Assembly (NCBI RefSeq): GCF_027943255.1
Contig: NC_072897.1
Location: 58,242,406 to 58,306,405 of the forward strand
Reading direction: 5' to 3'
Length of the DNA: 64,000 nucleotides
Origin: Anastrepha obliqua
Taxonomy: Eukaryota; Arthropoda; Insecta; Diptera; Tephritidae
The stretch's first letter is position 1; every line of letters starts with the position of its first letter. Under the pieces are notes generated by a model. It ran no database searches and was not told the origin of the DNA. It worked only from the letters and a program-made list of their open reading frames with translations. The position numbers and the translations under genes were made by a program. Below are positions 1-10,251 of the stretch, piece by piece.

Positions 1-960
1 TATGGTGCGATGTCAACCGCACCATCGATAGCATTATATGCGACATTTAATTTTCTGGCGGCAAAATATAAGTAAGTGGTCAACCACGGATTACAGTCAC
101 CGTAAAATCCTGGCTGGCACCTTGGGGCTTTCCATATTGGTTGACTACACACTCCCGTCTATACTTGCCATTACAACGTCCACGACCCTCTTACTGTCAA
201 GTGAAGAGTGGGAACAGGGCGATGTAAAACAGGGCGAGTCCATTCATGTATACCCAGATGGCTGAAAACTCGAGGGCAGGGTGGGCGGAGGTGTATACTC
301 CGAACATCTGGGGATCTCCTTTAGTTTTCGCCTTCCCGACTACAGTAGTGTCGTTCAGGCTGAACTGATGGCAATAATGAAAGCCGCGACACTGGTACAG
401 TACCATATGATGCGATATCTGGAAATGATATCTACATTTTCACTGACAGTCAGGCGGTGATAAAATCACTCACGAAACCGTTGACAACCTCCAAGGTAGC
501 CATGGAATGGCGCACATCTCTTAACGAGATGGCTGAGTCATTTCACTTAAGGGTAGCATGGGTTCCTGGTCATCGCGACATTGAGGGTAACTGTAGGGCC
601 GATGAACTAGCGAGACTCGGCATCAAATTGCATCAAATTAACCGATGAGTACATAGGCAATGACATAGGCATACCCTTATAAACATGTAAGCTACTTATC
701 ATTGAAGTAAGAACTGCGAACGAAAGATGGCGTAATGAAACCACTTGCAAACTCGCCCGTCAACTGTTGCCGACTTTCAATGCTAATCGCACAGAATCTC
801 TGCTAAGCCAGAATAAGCAAAGTCTTAACACACTGATTTCAGTCAAAACGGGGCACCGCTTTATAAGTAGGCACGCCCAAAGGATGGGTGTATAAGCACA
901 TGACCCCTGTAGAAGTTGTCTAGGTAGACAATTTTTAACGAATCGGAAGTTCTGCTGAAA
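1..960 (+). pseudogene. LINE ORF2 C-terminal relic (RNase H domain)
   Basis: This is the decayed 3' part of a non-LTR retrotransposon polyprotein of the I/LOA type, which carries an RNase H domain after the reverse transcriptase. Visible pieces in order are a YPDG block followed by a stop codon near 253, an AELMAIMKA helix near 355-385, FTDSQAV near 437-460, and the clear end of the domain WVPGHRDIEGNCRADELA near 560-610. A GHRFISRHAQRMG tail block near 853-890 corresponds to the conserved C-terminal region of such LINEs. At least one stop and two frameshifts separate the pieces, so it cannot be functional. RNase H is known to remove RNA from the RNA:cDNA hybrid. The element runs off the left edge, so the RT is not in view. 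Confidence 0.75.
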
Positions 961-1292
961 TCAGGATAATTTAAAATTTTTGAAAAGCACACACTGGTTT
1001 TAGAAGAGATAAGGAAACCTCCCCACGCGCTATCACATTGGGTTATGAGCCTAAGTGTGTCCCACAGGATAACCTCAAATAACCTACACCCAAGCGTACT
1101 CGCAGCTTCCGTGAAAAAGCCTCCAATAGTGTAAATAAAAGGCCAAAACAACATTCCACCAAACAGCAACAACTAATATGCTGGCTGATCCGACCGCCAA
1201 CTGAGAATAGGTTTGAAATACTTGTTCAAGAGAACGAGTTGGAAGCAGCTACCAACGAAGAACAACAAAGGCCGTAACTAGACCCAGGAACG
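961..1292. other. No recognised feature
   Basis: This stretch lies between a LINE C-terminal relic and a gag relic. I see no coherent reading frame, repeat or RNA structure in it. It may be LINE 3' untranslated sequence. Confidence 0.3.
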
Positions 1293-1706
1293 GTGGATGA
1301 AAAGAAAGTACCAAAACCGCCGCACAATGTGCAATACTTAAGTACAATAATTAATCCTTTGAATGATAGCATTAAAGATAATTACGAGTTAAAAATACAG
1401 ACAAAAGAATCAAAACCTTGCTCATCAATTATAAAACTACTAAAAAAAGGACATACACAATATTACATATTTCGTCCAAAGAAAGAATAAGAATTTAAAG
1501 TAATACCACGAAAGATGTATTACTATACAGATAAAGATGGAATTACATTTGAGGTCGCTGAATATGAACATATAGTTACTAACATACACAACATCTTTAA
1601 AAACGGGACAAAACAACATCTTTCTATTTTCTATGTGAAGCTTAAACTTAATGAAAATAACAAAGAAATACATTCTGTCAAAAAAGTAATAGGAATTGTT
1701 CAATAA
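1293..1706 (+). pseudogene. jockey-clade LINE ORF1 (gag-like) relic
   Basis: Two short open stretches in different frames together resemble the central part of jockey-type ORF1 proteins. First comes a segment ending in YYIFRPKKE, then a segment with the family-like block YVKLKLNENNKEIHSVKK. In jockey ORF1 the equivalent region precedes the CCHC zinc knuckles and takes part in RNA binding. No zinc knuckle remains here and the frame is broken near 1490. The assignment comes from recalled family pattern, so it is moderate. Confidence 0.5.
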
Positions 1707-1734
1707 AACGCAAACTAATAGTTTAATCATGTTG

Positions 1735-2130
1735 CTTTCAAAATAGGCTCCATTCGAATCATATGCCAACGATTAGTACAGCCATCAAAGCACATTTTAA
1801 ACGCGTTTGAAGAGATATTCTTCAGCTTCTTCAGCGAATTCTCCTTAATGGCCTCTATCGACTCAAAGCGGCGTCCGCAGAGTGGCAATTTGAGTTTTGA
1901 GGAAAGTAAGAAGTCACAGGGGGCTAAATCTGGTGAATACGGTGGTTTTTCGGTGATATTTGTCGAGTTTTAGGTCGAAAAAGTGTTCACAATATGAGCC
2001 TTGTGAGACGGTGTGTTATCTTGGTGCAAGATCCATGGGTTTTCTTTCGACAAATTTGGTCGTTTCTAGAGCACACCTGCGGTTGACCGATATAATTAAA
2101 TGCCAAAAACCAGCTAGTTGACAGATCACA
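1735..2130 (-). pseudogene. mariner transposase C-terminal relic
   Basis: Read on the reverse strand this gives the C-terminal half of a mariner transposase: LHQDNTPSHKAHIV (second catalytic Asp), PPYSPDLAPCDF (third catalytic Asp block), and the tail RRFESIEAIKENSLKKLK followed by a conserved WHM segment near 1760. One stop interrupts the segment near 1970. The D(N)/PCD spacing and motif wording are those of DD34D mariners. A hAT element entered its upstream side at 2138/2139 and the sequence resumes at 10252. The N-terminal half is not recognisable. Confidence 0.75.
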
Positions 2131-2239
2131 CTATAGAGCAGTGGTCGCCAACCTTTTCAATGTGTTGAGCTACTTTCAAGATTTTGAAATAAACAGCGAG
2201 CTACTTGCACAAGCCAACATAAATTAAATAATACACACA

Positions 2240-2272
2240 CAGTCACCGACTAACATTCGTTGCGTACGGTCA
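2240..2272 (+). promoter_or_regulatory. Internal initiator plus DPE of the I-clade LINE
   Basis: The element begins with CAGTC at 2240-2244. Taking the A at 2241 as +1, GGTCA falls exactly at +28 to +32 (2268-2272), matching the downstream promoter element consensus RGWYV. Insect I, F, Doc and jockey LINEs are known to use such TATA-less internal promoters, which let the transcript start at the first base of the element. The spacing is as seen in sequence; activity is inferred. Confidence 0.72.
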
Positions 2273-2425
2273 CTATCTCTTCCGCTGTGTAGTAGTTGTA
2301 CTCTCTTTGCATTCATATTCGTTTACCTACGTAAACACATTAATAAATTCACTTAAATTGCCCGTGTACAGTTGCTTTCGCGAGTGATATCCGAGGGTTT
2401 AGTGTTAATATATAGGTGTGAAACA

Positions 2426-3850
2426 ATGCCCCTTGGGGCATCCCCACCTAGGGAAAATAGGTTCGCCCTACTTTCCCCTGGTGTTCATAGCAAGCGTAAA
2501 AAACCCAACAAAACGCGAGAATCATACCCCGAACTACCTCCAATTGTTTTTGCGAAAACAGACGACCCTAAATTTATTGTGATAAAATCAAGTGAAGAAA
2601 GTTATTCCTGCTTTGCAGTGCACAAAGCTATATTAGCTATCAGCAAGGACATAATTTCCATTTCTGAGTTGCGTGATGGAAGCCTCTTAGTGCTTACTAA
2701 GAATAAAAAAATCGCTGAGAAATTCATGTCTTCAAAACTTCTTCCCGGTATATGTTTAATTAATGTAACTTATCAAACAAATCTAAACTGTGTAAAAGGC
2801 ACCATATTTGCCCCTTTCCTAAACAACCTAACCGATTCAGAAATCGTTGATGGCTTAAAAATGCATGGTGTGATCGCTGCATACAAATTTCAAAAGAAAT
2901 CACAAGACACTCTAATTCCAACTGGCGCAATACTTCTAACATTCGACAGCTACTCTCTGCCAGAAAAAATCGACGTCGCCTGGAGGAAAGTTTCTGTTCG
3001 TCCATATTATCCAAACCCAATGCGATGTAAGTCATGCCAATTACTTGGTCATACTTTAAAATACTGCAAAAATCCTTCCACCTGCGCCATATGCAGCCTA
3101 CCACCCTATGTAGGGTCCGAATGTTCCAGAACAATGTGCGCAAACTGCGCTGGCGACCACCCATCATTTGCAAGCAACTGCCCAAAATTCGTACAAGCTA
3201 AAGAAATACTAAAAATTAAAACAATAAATAAATGCAGTATGCGCGAAGCAGCAAAAAAATATAATGCCTCCACCACCTCTAAACCCTCCGCCTCAACATT
3301 CTCTCAAATCATCGCAAGCACTTCTTCTTCTGCAAAAAGCACAATCATGCAAAGCAAAGAATTGACAACTACCAACAATTCGACAACAACCCAGTCTTCT
3401 CTTGCCATCGCCTCCACTAATTCCTCCTATCCCACATATTCTCAAATAACCGCAAACACAGCTCCCTCAACAAAAAATTCAATTATACAAACACCTAAAG
3501 AATCGATAGCAACACAAAATTCAATATCATCCCATTCCTCTACTTCTATAGCTTCTACTACCTCTTTCATTCCCTTAACACACCCTCCTCTAAAAACCAG
3601 CTTCTCAGCTGACTCTATCGCAAAAACAAGTACAAAGAACGATAACCCCCCTTTGTATTCATTTCCTAATTCGAACAATATAAATTCAACAGTTTTCAAC
3701 ATTCTTAATACGAGTACTAAACCAATTTATACTAACAACTATGATTCCGTTTCTCAGACACAGCTCACCTCAGATTGTGATGACGAAATGTCTACTGTCT
3801 CAGTTCTCACTAAGACAAATGACATTTCACCACGCGTCAGCTCAGATTAA
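2426..3850 (+). CDS. I-clade LINE ORF1, gag-like nucleic-acid-binding protein
   Basis: A 474-residue protein. The ATG at 2426 (MPLGASPPRE) is preferred because the upstream open stretch starts only with a TTG at 2372. A basic N-terminal region precedes a folded segment and then a cysteine cluster at about residues 199-255: CKSCQLLGHTLKYC, CAICSLPP... and CANCAGDHPSFASNC, a set of CCHC-type knuckles typical of LINE gag-like ORF1. The remaining C-terminal half is a low-complexity Ser/Thr/Asn-rich tail. The known role of such proteins is to coat the LINE RNA and form the ribonucleoprotein with ORF2. It is followed after 107 bp by ORF2. No disabling mutation is seen. Confidence 0.9.
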   Translation: MPLGASPPRENRFALLSPGVHSKRKKPNKTRESYPELPPIVFAKTDDPKFIVIKSSEESYSCFAVHKAILAISKDIISISELRDGSLLVLTKNKKIAEKFMSSKLLPGICLINVTYQTNLNCVKGTIFAPFLNNLTDSEIVDGLKMHGVIAAYKFQKKSQDTLIPTGAILLTFDSYSLPEKIDVAWRKVSVRPYYPNPMRCKSCQLLGHTLKYCKNPSTCAICSLPPYVGSECSRTMCANCAGDHPSFASNCPKFVQAKEILKIKTINKCSMREAAKKYNASTTSKPSASTFSQIIASTSSSAKSTIMQSKELTTTNNSTTTQSSLAIASTNSSYPTYSQITANTAPSTKNSIIQTPKESIATQNSISSHSSTSIASTTSFIPLTHPPLKTSFSADSIAKTSTKNDNPPLYSFPNSNNINSTVFNILNTSTKPIYTNNYDSVSQTQLTSDCDDEMSTVSVLTKTNDISPRVSSD

Positions 3851-3957
3851 CCTTCACAGACGACTCGCTCAGCTCTGCCTCGCAGAACTTTGATACGTAA
3901 TCAAGTCGAGCTTAATCTTTCTCTCTACTTATATCACTTTCCTTTCTTTCTATCCTT

Positions 3958-6900
3958 ATGTTCTCAATTATACAATGGAATATCAATGGCTATTTCAACA
4001 ACTATATTCACCTTGAAATCCTCATCAATTCTTACTCACCTGCAATTATTCTCTTAAGCGAAACTCACCTTCCTCACAATTACGCACCACATACACCAAG
4101 AAAATATATTGGTTACTTTCACAATTTGCCCAGTATTAATACAAATAAACAAGGCACGGCGATACTAATTAGGCGCAATATTCCACACAAACAAATATCA
4201 ATCGTATCAAATGTATCTTCCATAGCGCTAGAAGTTGACTTGCCTAAAAAAATTGGTATTGTCGGCCTATATATCCACCCTACACAACGTATTGTTTCGA
4301 GTGATATCTTAGGAATCATAAAACAACTTCCTTCTGATTTAATTATGGGCGGGGATTTCAATGCTTGGAGTACAATTTGGGGTTCCGCGTATACCAACTC
4401 AAGAGGCGAATGTATCGAAGATGTTTTAATGTCCTCAAACCTTATATGTCTAAATGACGGGTCTGCAACACACTTCTCCACCCGGAATTCCTTCACTACT
4501 GTGGATCTAACTTTCTGTTCTGCTTCGATTGCACCACTATGCTCATGGCAAGTCTCTAACTCTCTTCACGGTAGCGATCATTATCCGATCACCATCCAAC
4601 TAAATGACCAAACCCAATCCACATTTAAGTCAAACGCTAAGTTTATCCTAGAATCAGCCGATTGGGCGAAATTTAGCACTAAATGTATTAATTTGTGTGA
4701 AACTGTACGTGCTTCCAGCAACGTCAACCAAGAAGCAGCCAATATTTCAAAAATTATTCGAACAGCAGCACATCACGCTATACCACAAACTTCACCAAAA
4801 AGTAGTAAGAAAAGGATTCCTTGGTGGAACTGTCATTTATCCCAACTTCGTGAAAACAAACAGAATAAATGGCACGAATACAAACGCTTTCGCACTATTT
4901 CAAACTTGGTAAGCTACAAAAAGGCAAATGCTCTTTTTAAGCGCGCCGCCAAAAATGCCAAGCGTAAGAAGTTCGAAGAGTTAACGGCTAGCATAAATCC
5001 TAACACTAAGCCCCGAAAAATATGGCATGATATTAAAATGCTCACTGGTTCAGGTAAGCAAACTACTTTCGCCCACATTAACTCCACAAATGGCGTTATC
5101 AGTTCTCCACTCGAAATAGCCAATTATTTTGCCTCCTTCTACGCTTCTAACTCAAACGACGCCAGCTTTTCAAGCAACTTTTGCTCAGCAAAATACAACT
5201 GTCTAAACGACCAAGCAAACATTATAAACAATTTATCACCTGCTGCCAGGACAATTGAATCGAAAATCACTATTAATGAATTGGAGTTCGCGCTCTCTAC
5301 CGTGAAAGGTAAAACTCCTGGGCTTGATCGAATCTCTTATCCTATGATTCAAAATTTACCCAGTTGCATGAAATGCAGACTAACTAGTCTGTATAACCAA
5401 ATCCTAAATTACGGCTTTTACCCTCAAGCGTGGAAAACTTCCTATATCGTACCAATTTTGAAACCCAATAAACCTCCTACTTCTGTTGAAAGCTATAGGC
5501 CCATCTCTCTGTTATCATGCCTGGGTAAACTAATGGAAAAACTGGTTGCAAATAGGTTGATGTGGTATATTAAGAACAACAAAGTTATTAGTTCTAACCA
5601 GGTAGCATATAAAAAAGGCAGTGGCACAATTGATGCTCTTTTGCACCTTGACTATGTCGTCACAAACGCACTCTCGTCAAGAAACCATGTTTCACTTCTA
5701 GCAATCGATTTGGAGAAGGCTTTCGACCGAATTGGAGTGCATATCATTTTGAAACAATTAACCAAGTTGAAGGTTGGTTCCAAAATTATAAACTTTGTTA
5801 AAAGCTTTCTCACTAACAGAAAATGCAGAGTGAGAATAAATGGTTTTGCCTCAATTATTGTAAATCTAGAGAACGGAACGCCACAAGGGTCTCCACTCTC
5901 CGCGCTTCTTTTTATAATAGCGTTCGATGAAATTGCCAAGCTTTCAGCGAACTATCCCAGTATAGAATGTCAGCTCTACGCCGACGATGTTTTCTTTTTC
6001 ACGAAAAATACTAATCTTCTTTCAGTCTCGCGTATTTTCGAAAGCATTCTCCGAGACATAATGACATGGTCCTCAACCTCAGGCACATCAATTTCTTTCG
6101 AAAAATCTAAAACTTTGCACATTTGCAAAAAATCTAGTTGCTCTGGGTTGCCAACACAATTTTTTGGCCATTCCATAATGCCAGTAAATGAAATAAAAAT
6201 TCTAGGTGTAATTATAGACTCTAAGTATAAGTTTAAAAAACATTGTAAATACATAAAAGATTGTATTATGACACGGTTAAATATAATTATATACCTATCT
6301 TCTAAGAAATCTTTTGTACATCCGTCTTCACTTGTTCATGCATGCAGAGCACTCATCCTATCAAAAATCGATTACGGCCTTCCTATATACGGAAACGCAG
6401 ATAAACGTTCAATTAGCCAAATATCATCGCCTTATCACTCTGCGATACGCAGGAGCATTAGAGCGTTCCCAACTACACCACTTCGAAACTTGTTTGCGGA
6501 AACCGGTTTGCCAAAGATTCCAGATCGGATCGAAGACAGTACTCATAAACTTTTACCAAAACTACTTTTCACATACAATGTCAATCTCATTAAAGATTTC
6601 AGAAACGCATCTTTAAGAAAGAGGCATCCTAAAATTTTGTCGGTTGTAGCCAAATGTTTGAGCTTGCAAAGGAGACTTGAACTGCCGGGTACCCTTCGCT
6701 ACCGCACAGCTGAAACGCAACCTCCATGGACGATACGCAATATTCCATTTGCTATTAACACGCTGCAGCGACCAAAAGAACATACAGCGAAGGAAATTTA
6801 CAAAGCACTGTTTACATCCGAAAAAGAAAAGTACTCCAAACAGGGATGGAATTTTATATTTACAGATGGATCAAAAACTCAAACCTCAACATCTTTTGCC

Positions 6901-7653
6901 GTCACAAAGGAAAACGGGGACACGATCAAACATGGTTTTTTGCACCCAATATGCTCTGCTTTTACAGCAGAAACAGCGGCATTGTTAGAAGCCTCCATTT
7001 ATGCCAAACAAATTAAAGGCAAAATAATTATATGCACAGACAGCCAATCATGCATCAATGCAATCGGTTGTTCAACACACGATCAAACTCATATAAATAC
7101 AATTAGAAATATTCTCATAAGCTATCCAAACAAAATTAAGCTAATGTGGGTTCCAGGACATTCGGGGATTACCGGCAATGAAAACGCTGATGCCGCAGCT
7201 AGAAGCGTTTCTAATCTACCGTCAATGCTTCATAAATACTACTCTAAAAGTGACATCCTCCTAGAGATCACAAAACAACGGCGCATTTATCTGTTAGATA
7301 ACTGGAAAAACTACCAACACCACTACGCTTTCTTAAATCCATCTAGATCAAAGATATCACTTCCTTCCGACCTGCCATTAAAAGTTCTCAAACCGTACTC
7401 GCGCCTACGCCTGGGCCACACTATTCTCACACATGCACACCTCCTACAACGTACGCTGCCAGCCGATTGCCCCTTCTGTGAAGAAACCGTAACCTTAGAT
7501 CATATTCTACAATCTTGTCGAAATCTACACACCTCCAGACAACAATTCTTTGGATCCTCTCCTGCACTGAATTTTCTTAAAGAGCCATCTGCAAGTAATA
7601 TACTGACTGTCTACAAATTTCTAAAAGCCAACGACTTGTTAAGACGGATCTAA
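3958..7653 (+). CDS. I-clade LINE ORF2, endonuclease-RT-RNase H polyprotein
   Basis: A 1231-residue protein opening with FSIIQWNINGYF, the start of an APE-type endonuclease. GGDFNAWSTIWG lies near residue 130 and GSDHYPI near 205, completing the nuclease signature. The reverse transcriptase follows, with YRPISLLS, AIDLEKAFDRIG, NGTPQGSPLS and the catalytic YADD at about residue 674. An RNase H domain has FTDGSK near 967, TAETAALLEA, CTDSQSC and WVPGHSGITGNENAD near 1068. A CPFCEETVTLDH zinc-knuckle-like block lies near 1170. By family knowledge it nicks target DNA and primes reverse transcription of its own RNA. All catalytic motifs are present and the frame is open, so this copy may be competent. 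Confidence 0.95.
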   Translation: MFSIIQWNINGYFNNYIHLEILINSYSPAIILLSETHLPHNYAPHTPRKYIGYFHNLPSINTNKQGTAILIRRNIPHKQISIVSNVSSIALEVDLPKKIGIVGLYIHPTQRIVSSDILGIIKQLPSDLIMGGDFNAWSTIWGSAYTNSRGECIEDVLMSSNLICLNDGSATHFSTRNSFTTVDLTFCSASIAPLCSWQVSNSLHGSDHYPITIQLNDQTQSTFKSNAKFILESADWAKFSTKCINLCETVRASSNVNQEAANISKIIRTAAHHAIPQTSPKSSKKRIPWWNCHLSQLRENKQNKWHEYKRFRTISNLVSYKKANALFKRAAKNAKRKKFEELTASINPNTKPRKIWHDIKMLTGSGKQTTFAHINSTNGVISSPLEIANYFASFYASNSNDASFSSNFCSAKYNCLNDQANIINNLSPAARTIESKITINELEFALSTVKGKTPGLDRISYPMIQNLPSCMKCRLTSLYNQILNYGFYPQAWKTSYIVPILKPNKPPTSVESYRPISLLSCLGKLMEKLVANRLMWYIKNNKVISSNQVAYKKGSGTIDALLHLDYVVTNALSSRNHVSLLAIDLEKAFDRIGVHIILKQLTKLKVGSKIINFVKSFLTNRKCRVRINGFASIIVNLENGTPQGSPLSALLFIIAFDEIAKLSANYPSIECQLYADDVFFFTKNTNLLSVSRIFESILRDIMTWSSTSGTSISFEKSKTLHICKKSSCSGLPTQFFGHSIMPVNEIKILGVIIDSKYKFKKHCKYIKDCIMTRLNIIIYLSSKKSFVHPSSLVHACRALILSKIDYGLPIYGNADKRSISQISSPYHSAIRRSIRAFPTTPLRNLFAETGLPKIPDRIEDSTHKLLPKLLFTYNVNLIKDFRNASLRKRHPKILSVVAKCLSLQRRLELPGTLRYRTAETQPPWTIRNIPFAINTLQRPKEHTAKEIYKALFTSEKEKYSKQGWNFIFTDGSKTQTSTSFAVTKENGDTIKHGFLHPICSAFTAETAALLEASIYAKQIKGKIIICTDSQSCINAIGCSTHDQTHINTIRNILISYPNKIKLMWVPGHSGITGNENADAAARSVSNLPSMLHKYYSKSDILLEITKQRRIYLLDNWKNYQHHYAFLNPSRSKISLPSDLPLKVLKPYSRLRLGHTILTHAHLLQRTLPADCPFCEETVTLDHILQSCRNLHTSRQQFFGSSPALNFLKEPSASNILTVYKFLKANDLLRRI

Positions 7654-7865
7654 CATTTCCCTTTGTTTATTTTATTTAGTTATAAGCATTTAAATATTAT
7701 ATGATAATTACTTAACGTTAGACCTAATTTAAAGTACATTTACATTTTTTGTTATCTGACAGCCGATGGCCTATGCTGCTAGTGCTGCTGCTTTCTTATA
7801 TTTGTATAACTTGTTATTATACAAATTTAATAATAATAATAATAATAATAATAAAATAATACACA

Positions 7866-7980
7866 GTTATATTCGACATACAATACATGTATTTATTTTA
7901 CTAATATACGTTCTATATATAATAAACTTATGACTTATAGTGCTTATACCTATGCATAACTACATCCATGTTCACACCTA
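7866..7980. other. hAT 3' untranslated sequence after the LINE insertion
   Basis: This short AT-rich segment of the hAT element lies between the LINE target duplication and the end of the hAT transposase on the reverse strand. No coding signal is seen. Confidence 0.4.
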
Positions 7981-9860
7981 TCAATCGTAACAAAATTTTT
8001 TGCAGTCATAATGGCAAATCACAAGCGACTTAAAAAAACAACAAAACAGTAATAGTACATTATTATATAAATAAAATATGGGCAGATAAAAAGAGCATAT
8101 TAAATGAGAAGGTTGACATTCTGACTCATCGATAATTTTTTTAATATTTGCAGTATAATTTGATACAGTCATTCGAATACAGTTATCCAAATGTATATGT
8201 GTAAACCGATTGCGGTATTTATTTTTAATAAATTTCATATTGGAAAAAAAAGATTCATACAAATAAGTTGAACTGAGTAACGCTTTCACTTTCAACGCAA
8301 CACCACATAAAACTGAATACTTATCTTTACTTACTAAAGTCCATATACATTTTGTATTTGAACCTAAAGATTTTAAAGTCAAGTCACTTTGAAAAGCAAT
8401 CAGTTCCATTTCTGTCACAGCAATGTCTTCGCCAAAGTTGTTCATAACACAAGTTGCAAACTGTTGTATATCAATGTCCATGAAGGGTGAAACAACAAAT
8501 TGCGTCACTAAAGCAATTTTGGTGAAATCCTTGAAACGATTTTTGAAGTTTTCCTTCAAGTTAGAAACTATTTCCATATGATATTTACTGTCATAGGGCT
8601 CTAATAGATTTTTGGATATCTTTTCGGAAAGAATAGGAAAATGCTTAGTATCGCGGTTTTTAGGTTTTGTTCCCCAAATGCATTTATATCAGAAATCATT
8701 TCCGCTAATTCTTTATCCCTGCCTTGAAGCTGCAAGTTGAGCCCATTTAATTTCTCTGTAATGTCCACAAGAAAACCAAAATCTCTGAGCCAAGTCGAAT
8801 TTTCCAGTTCAGGAATCGGTTCATCGCGTTCTTTGAAAAATTGGAGTATAGCAGGCAGGACATCACTGAAACGTTTGAGCACTCGTCCTCTGCTTAACCA
8901 TCGCACTTCAGAGTGAAGAAGTAGCTCTCCGTATTGACGGTCAATTTCATCAGCCAAGGTTTTAAATAATCTTCTGTGTAACGCTAGAGCTCTAATCTTG
9001 TTCACAATTTTCACCACCAGTTTCATAACGTTGTTCAAGTTTAGAAAATTTCCACATAATGCTTGCTGATGTATAATACAGTGGTAACTAAGAAATTGTG
9101 GAAATCTTTCATCCTTATGACATATCGCCACGAGCCCCTTATCACAACTCACCAATGCTGGAGCAACGTCAGTTGTCAGGCCTACCATTTTTGATATTGG
9201 AATTTTCTCAGAAGAGATGAGATTTTTTAAACTTCAAAAGATCTTCTTTAATTGTAAAATCACTAAAAGCCATCCTGACAAATATGGCCATCTGTGAGGT
9301 GTCAACTACATCTATTGATTCATCCAGTTGCAGTGAAAAATAAATACAGTTATCTAAGTCACTTCTTAACTGTAAAAAAATATCATTGCTCATTACTTCT
9401 ACTCGCCTCATCACTGTATTAGCAGAAAGTTGCATAGATTTTATAGCAGACACTATTTCGTCTTTATTTCTAAAGTTGGCGAATAAAGAATCTGCAGCTT
9501 CCAAAAATGCTTGTTTTATGATTTCCCCGTCTTCATAATGTTTTTTCTTTTGTGCAATTATCTGGGAAACACGATAAGATGCTTCAGTTGCAGCCTTATT
9601 TTTGTCGATTGTTTTAAAAAACATTGACTGTTGTCCAATTAACTGGATTTTTAAATGTTTCAGTTTTTCTCTTCTGGTGGCAGAATTTAACGGGAATGCC
9701 TTCTCAAAATTCGAATGTACAGTTTTATGATGCCTCTCAATATTTCCTTTTTTAGGAAGTGACATAGATGTATTACATAACAAACAAACACTTTTGCCTT
9801 TAACTTCTGTGAAGAAGTATTATTCTTCCCATTCCAAATGGAAATGGTATGCCTTCGCCT
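7981..9860 (-). pseudogene. hAT transposase with BED-type N-terminus, frameshifted
   Basis: Three open segments on the reverse strand (9783-9208, 9188-8601, 8577-7981) make one hAT transposase. Upstream of 9783 the same frame reads HLEWEE, a stop, then YFFTEVKGKSVCLLC, running into NIERHHKTVH: a BED-like zinc finger CxxC...HxxxxH. The middle has the LQLDESIDVVDTSQMAIF catalytic-region block and a VRWLSRGRVLKRF motif typical of the ZBED5/GTF2IRD2-like hAT branch. The third segment, which ends at 7981, carries KENFKNRFKDF. One stop near 9823 and frameshifts near 9200 and 8590 break it, so it is dead here. The enzyme family excises and reinserts DNA flanked by 8-bp duplications. Confidence 0.85.
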
Positions 9861-10251
9861 TCTTACTACTGCTTGCCATAATGTTTCGAACTCTAACCCA
9901 ACCGCTGCACGCAGAACGTTGATAATGCCATTCAGTATTAAACTGAGCACAATGTCGACGTGCATTGCGTATATATAATATAAAGCCAAAAAATTCTCGA
10001 ACACGCTAATCGGTTCCAGCCGATCCTAGAACGGAGACGCGACTTCGCGTCGTGTTTGTCGGCGCGAAATCGCTTACCGCAGTGTTGCCGCTGTTTATCT
10101 ATTTATTATGAAAATTTCTGAAATTTGCTAATACTGGTTTGATTTTCAGACTTTTGGATTTTTTGCAACGTGAGCAGCGCGAGCTACCAGAATTGTCTTT
10201 GCGAGCTACCGGTAGCTCGCGATCGACGGGTTGGCGACCACTGCTATAGAG

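Larger units (their letters stand above)
2238..7853 (+). mobile_element. full-length I-clade LINE with intact ORFs
   Basis: The element is bounded by the 12-bp direct repeat AAATAATACACA at 2226-2237 and 7854-7865. It ends in a (TAA)n run at about 7828-7853, the signature tail of I-factor-type LINEs. It holds ORF1 (2426-3850) and ORF2 (3958-7653) with no stop or frameshift, a 5' UTR of about 190 bp and a 3' UTR of about 200 bp. ORF2 carries endonuclease, RT and RNase H in I-clade order. A perfect target duplication, an intact tail and two uninterrupted ORFs indicate recent insertion. It lies in the hAT element in the orientation opposite to the hAT transposase. Confidence 0.93.
2139..10243 (-). 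mobile_element. hAT transposon, complete ends, interrupted by a LINE
   Basis: Terminal inverted repeats CAGTGGTCGCCAACC at 2139-2153 and its exact complement at 10229-10243 are flanked by the identical 8-bp duplication CTATAGAG (2131-2138 and 10244-10251). An 8-bp duplication and a CAG...CTG end are the hallmarks of hAT elements. Subterminal GAGCTAC motifs occur at both ends. Without the nested LINE (2238-7853 plus its 12-bp duplication) the element is about 2.48 kb, a normal autonomous hAT size. The transposase lies on the reverse strand. It sits inside a mariner relic, so it is younger than that relic and older than the LINE it contains. Confidence 0.93.

Noticed and set aside
1440..1769. 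Reverse-strand hydrophobic open frame of 109 residues
   Set aside because: Low-complexity Phe/Tyr/Ile-rich translation of AT-rich DNA, opposite a gag relic.
2760..3185. Reverse-strand open frame of 141 residues inside the LINE ORF1
   Set aside because: It is a shadow of the well-supported plus-strand ORF1 with no recognisable domain.
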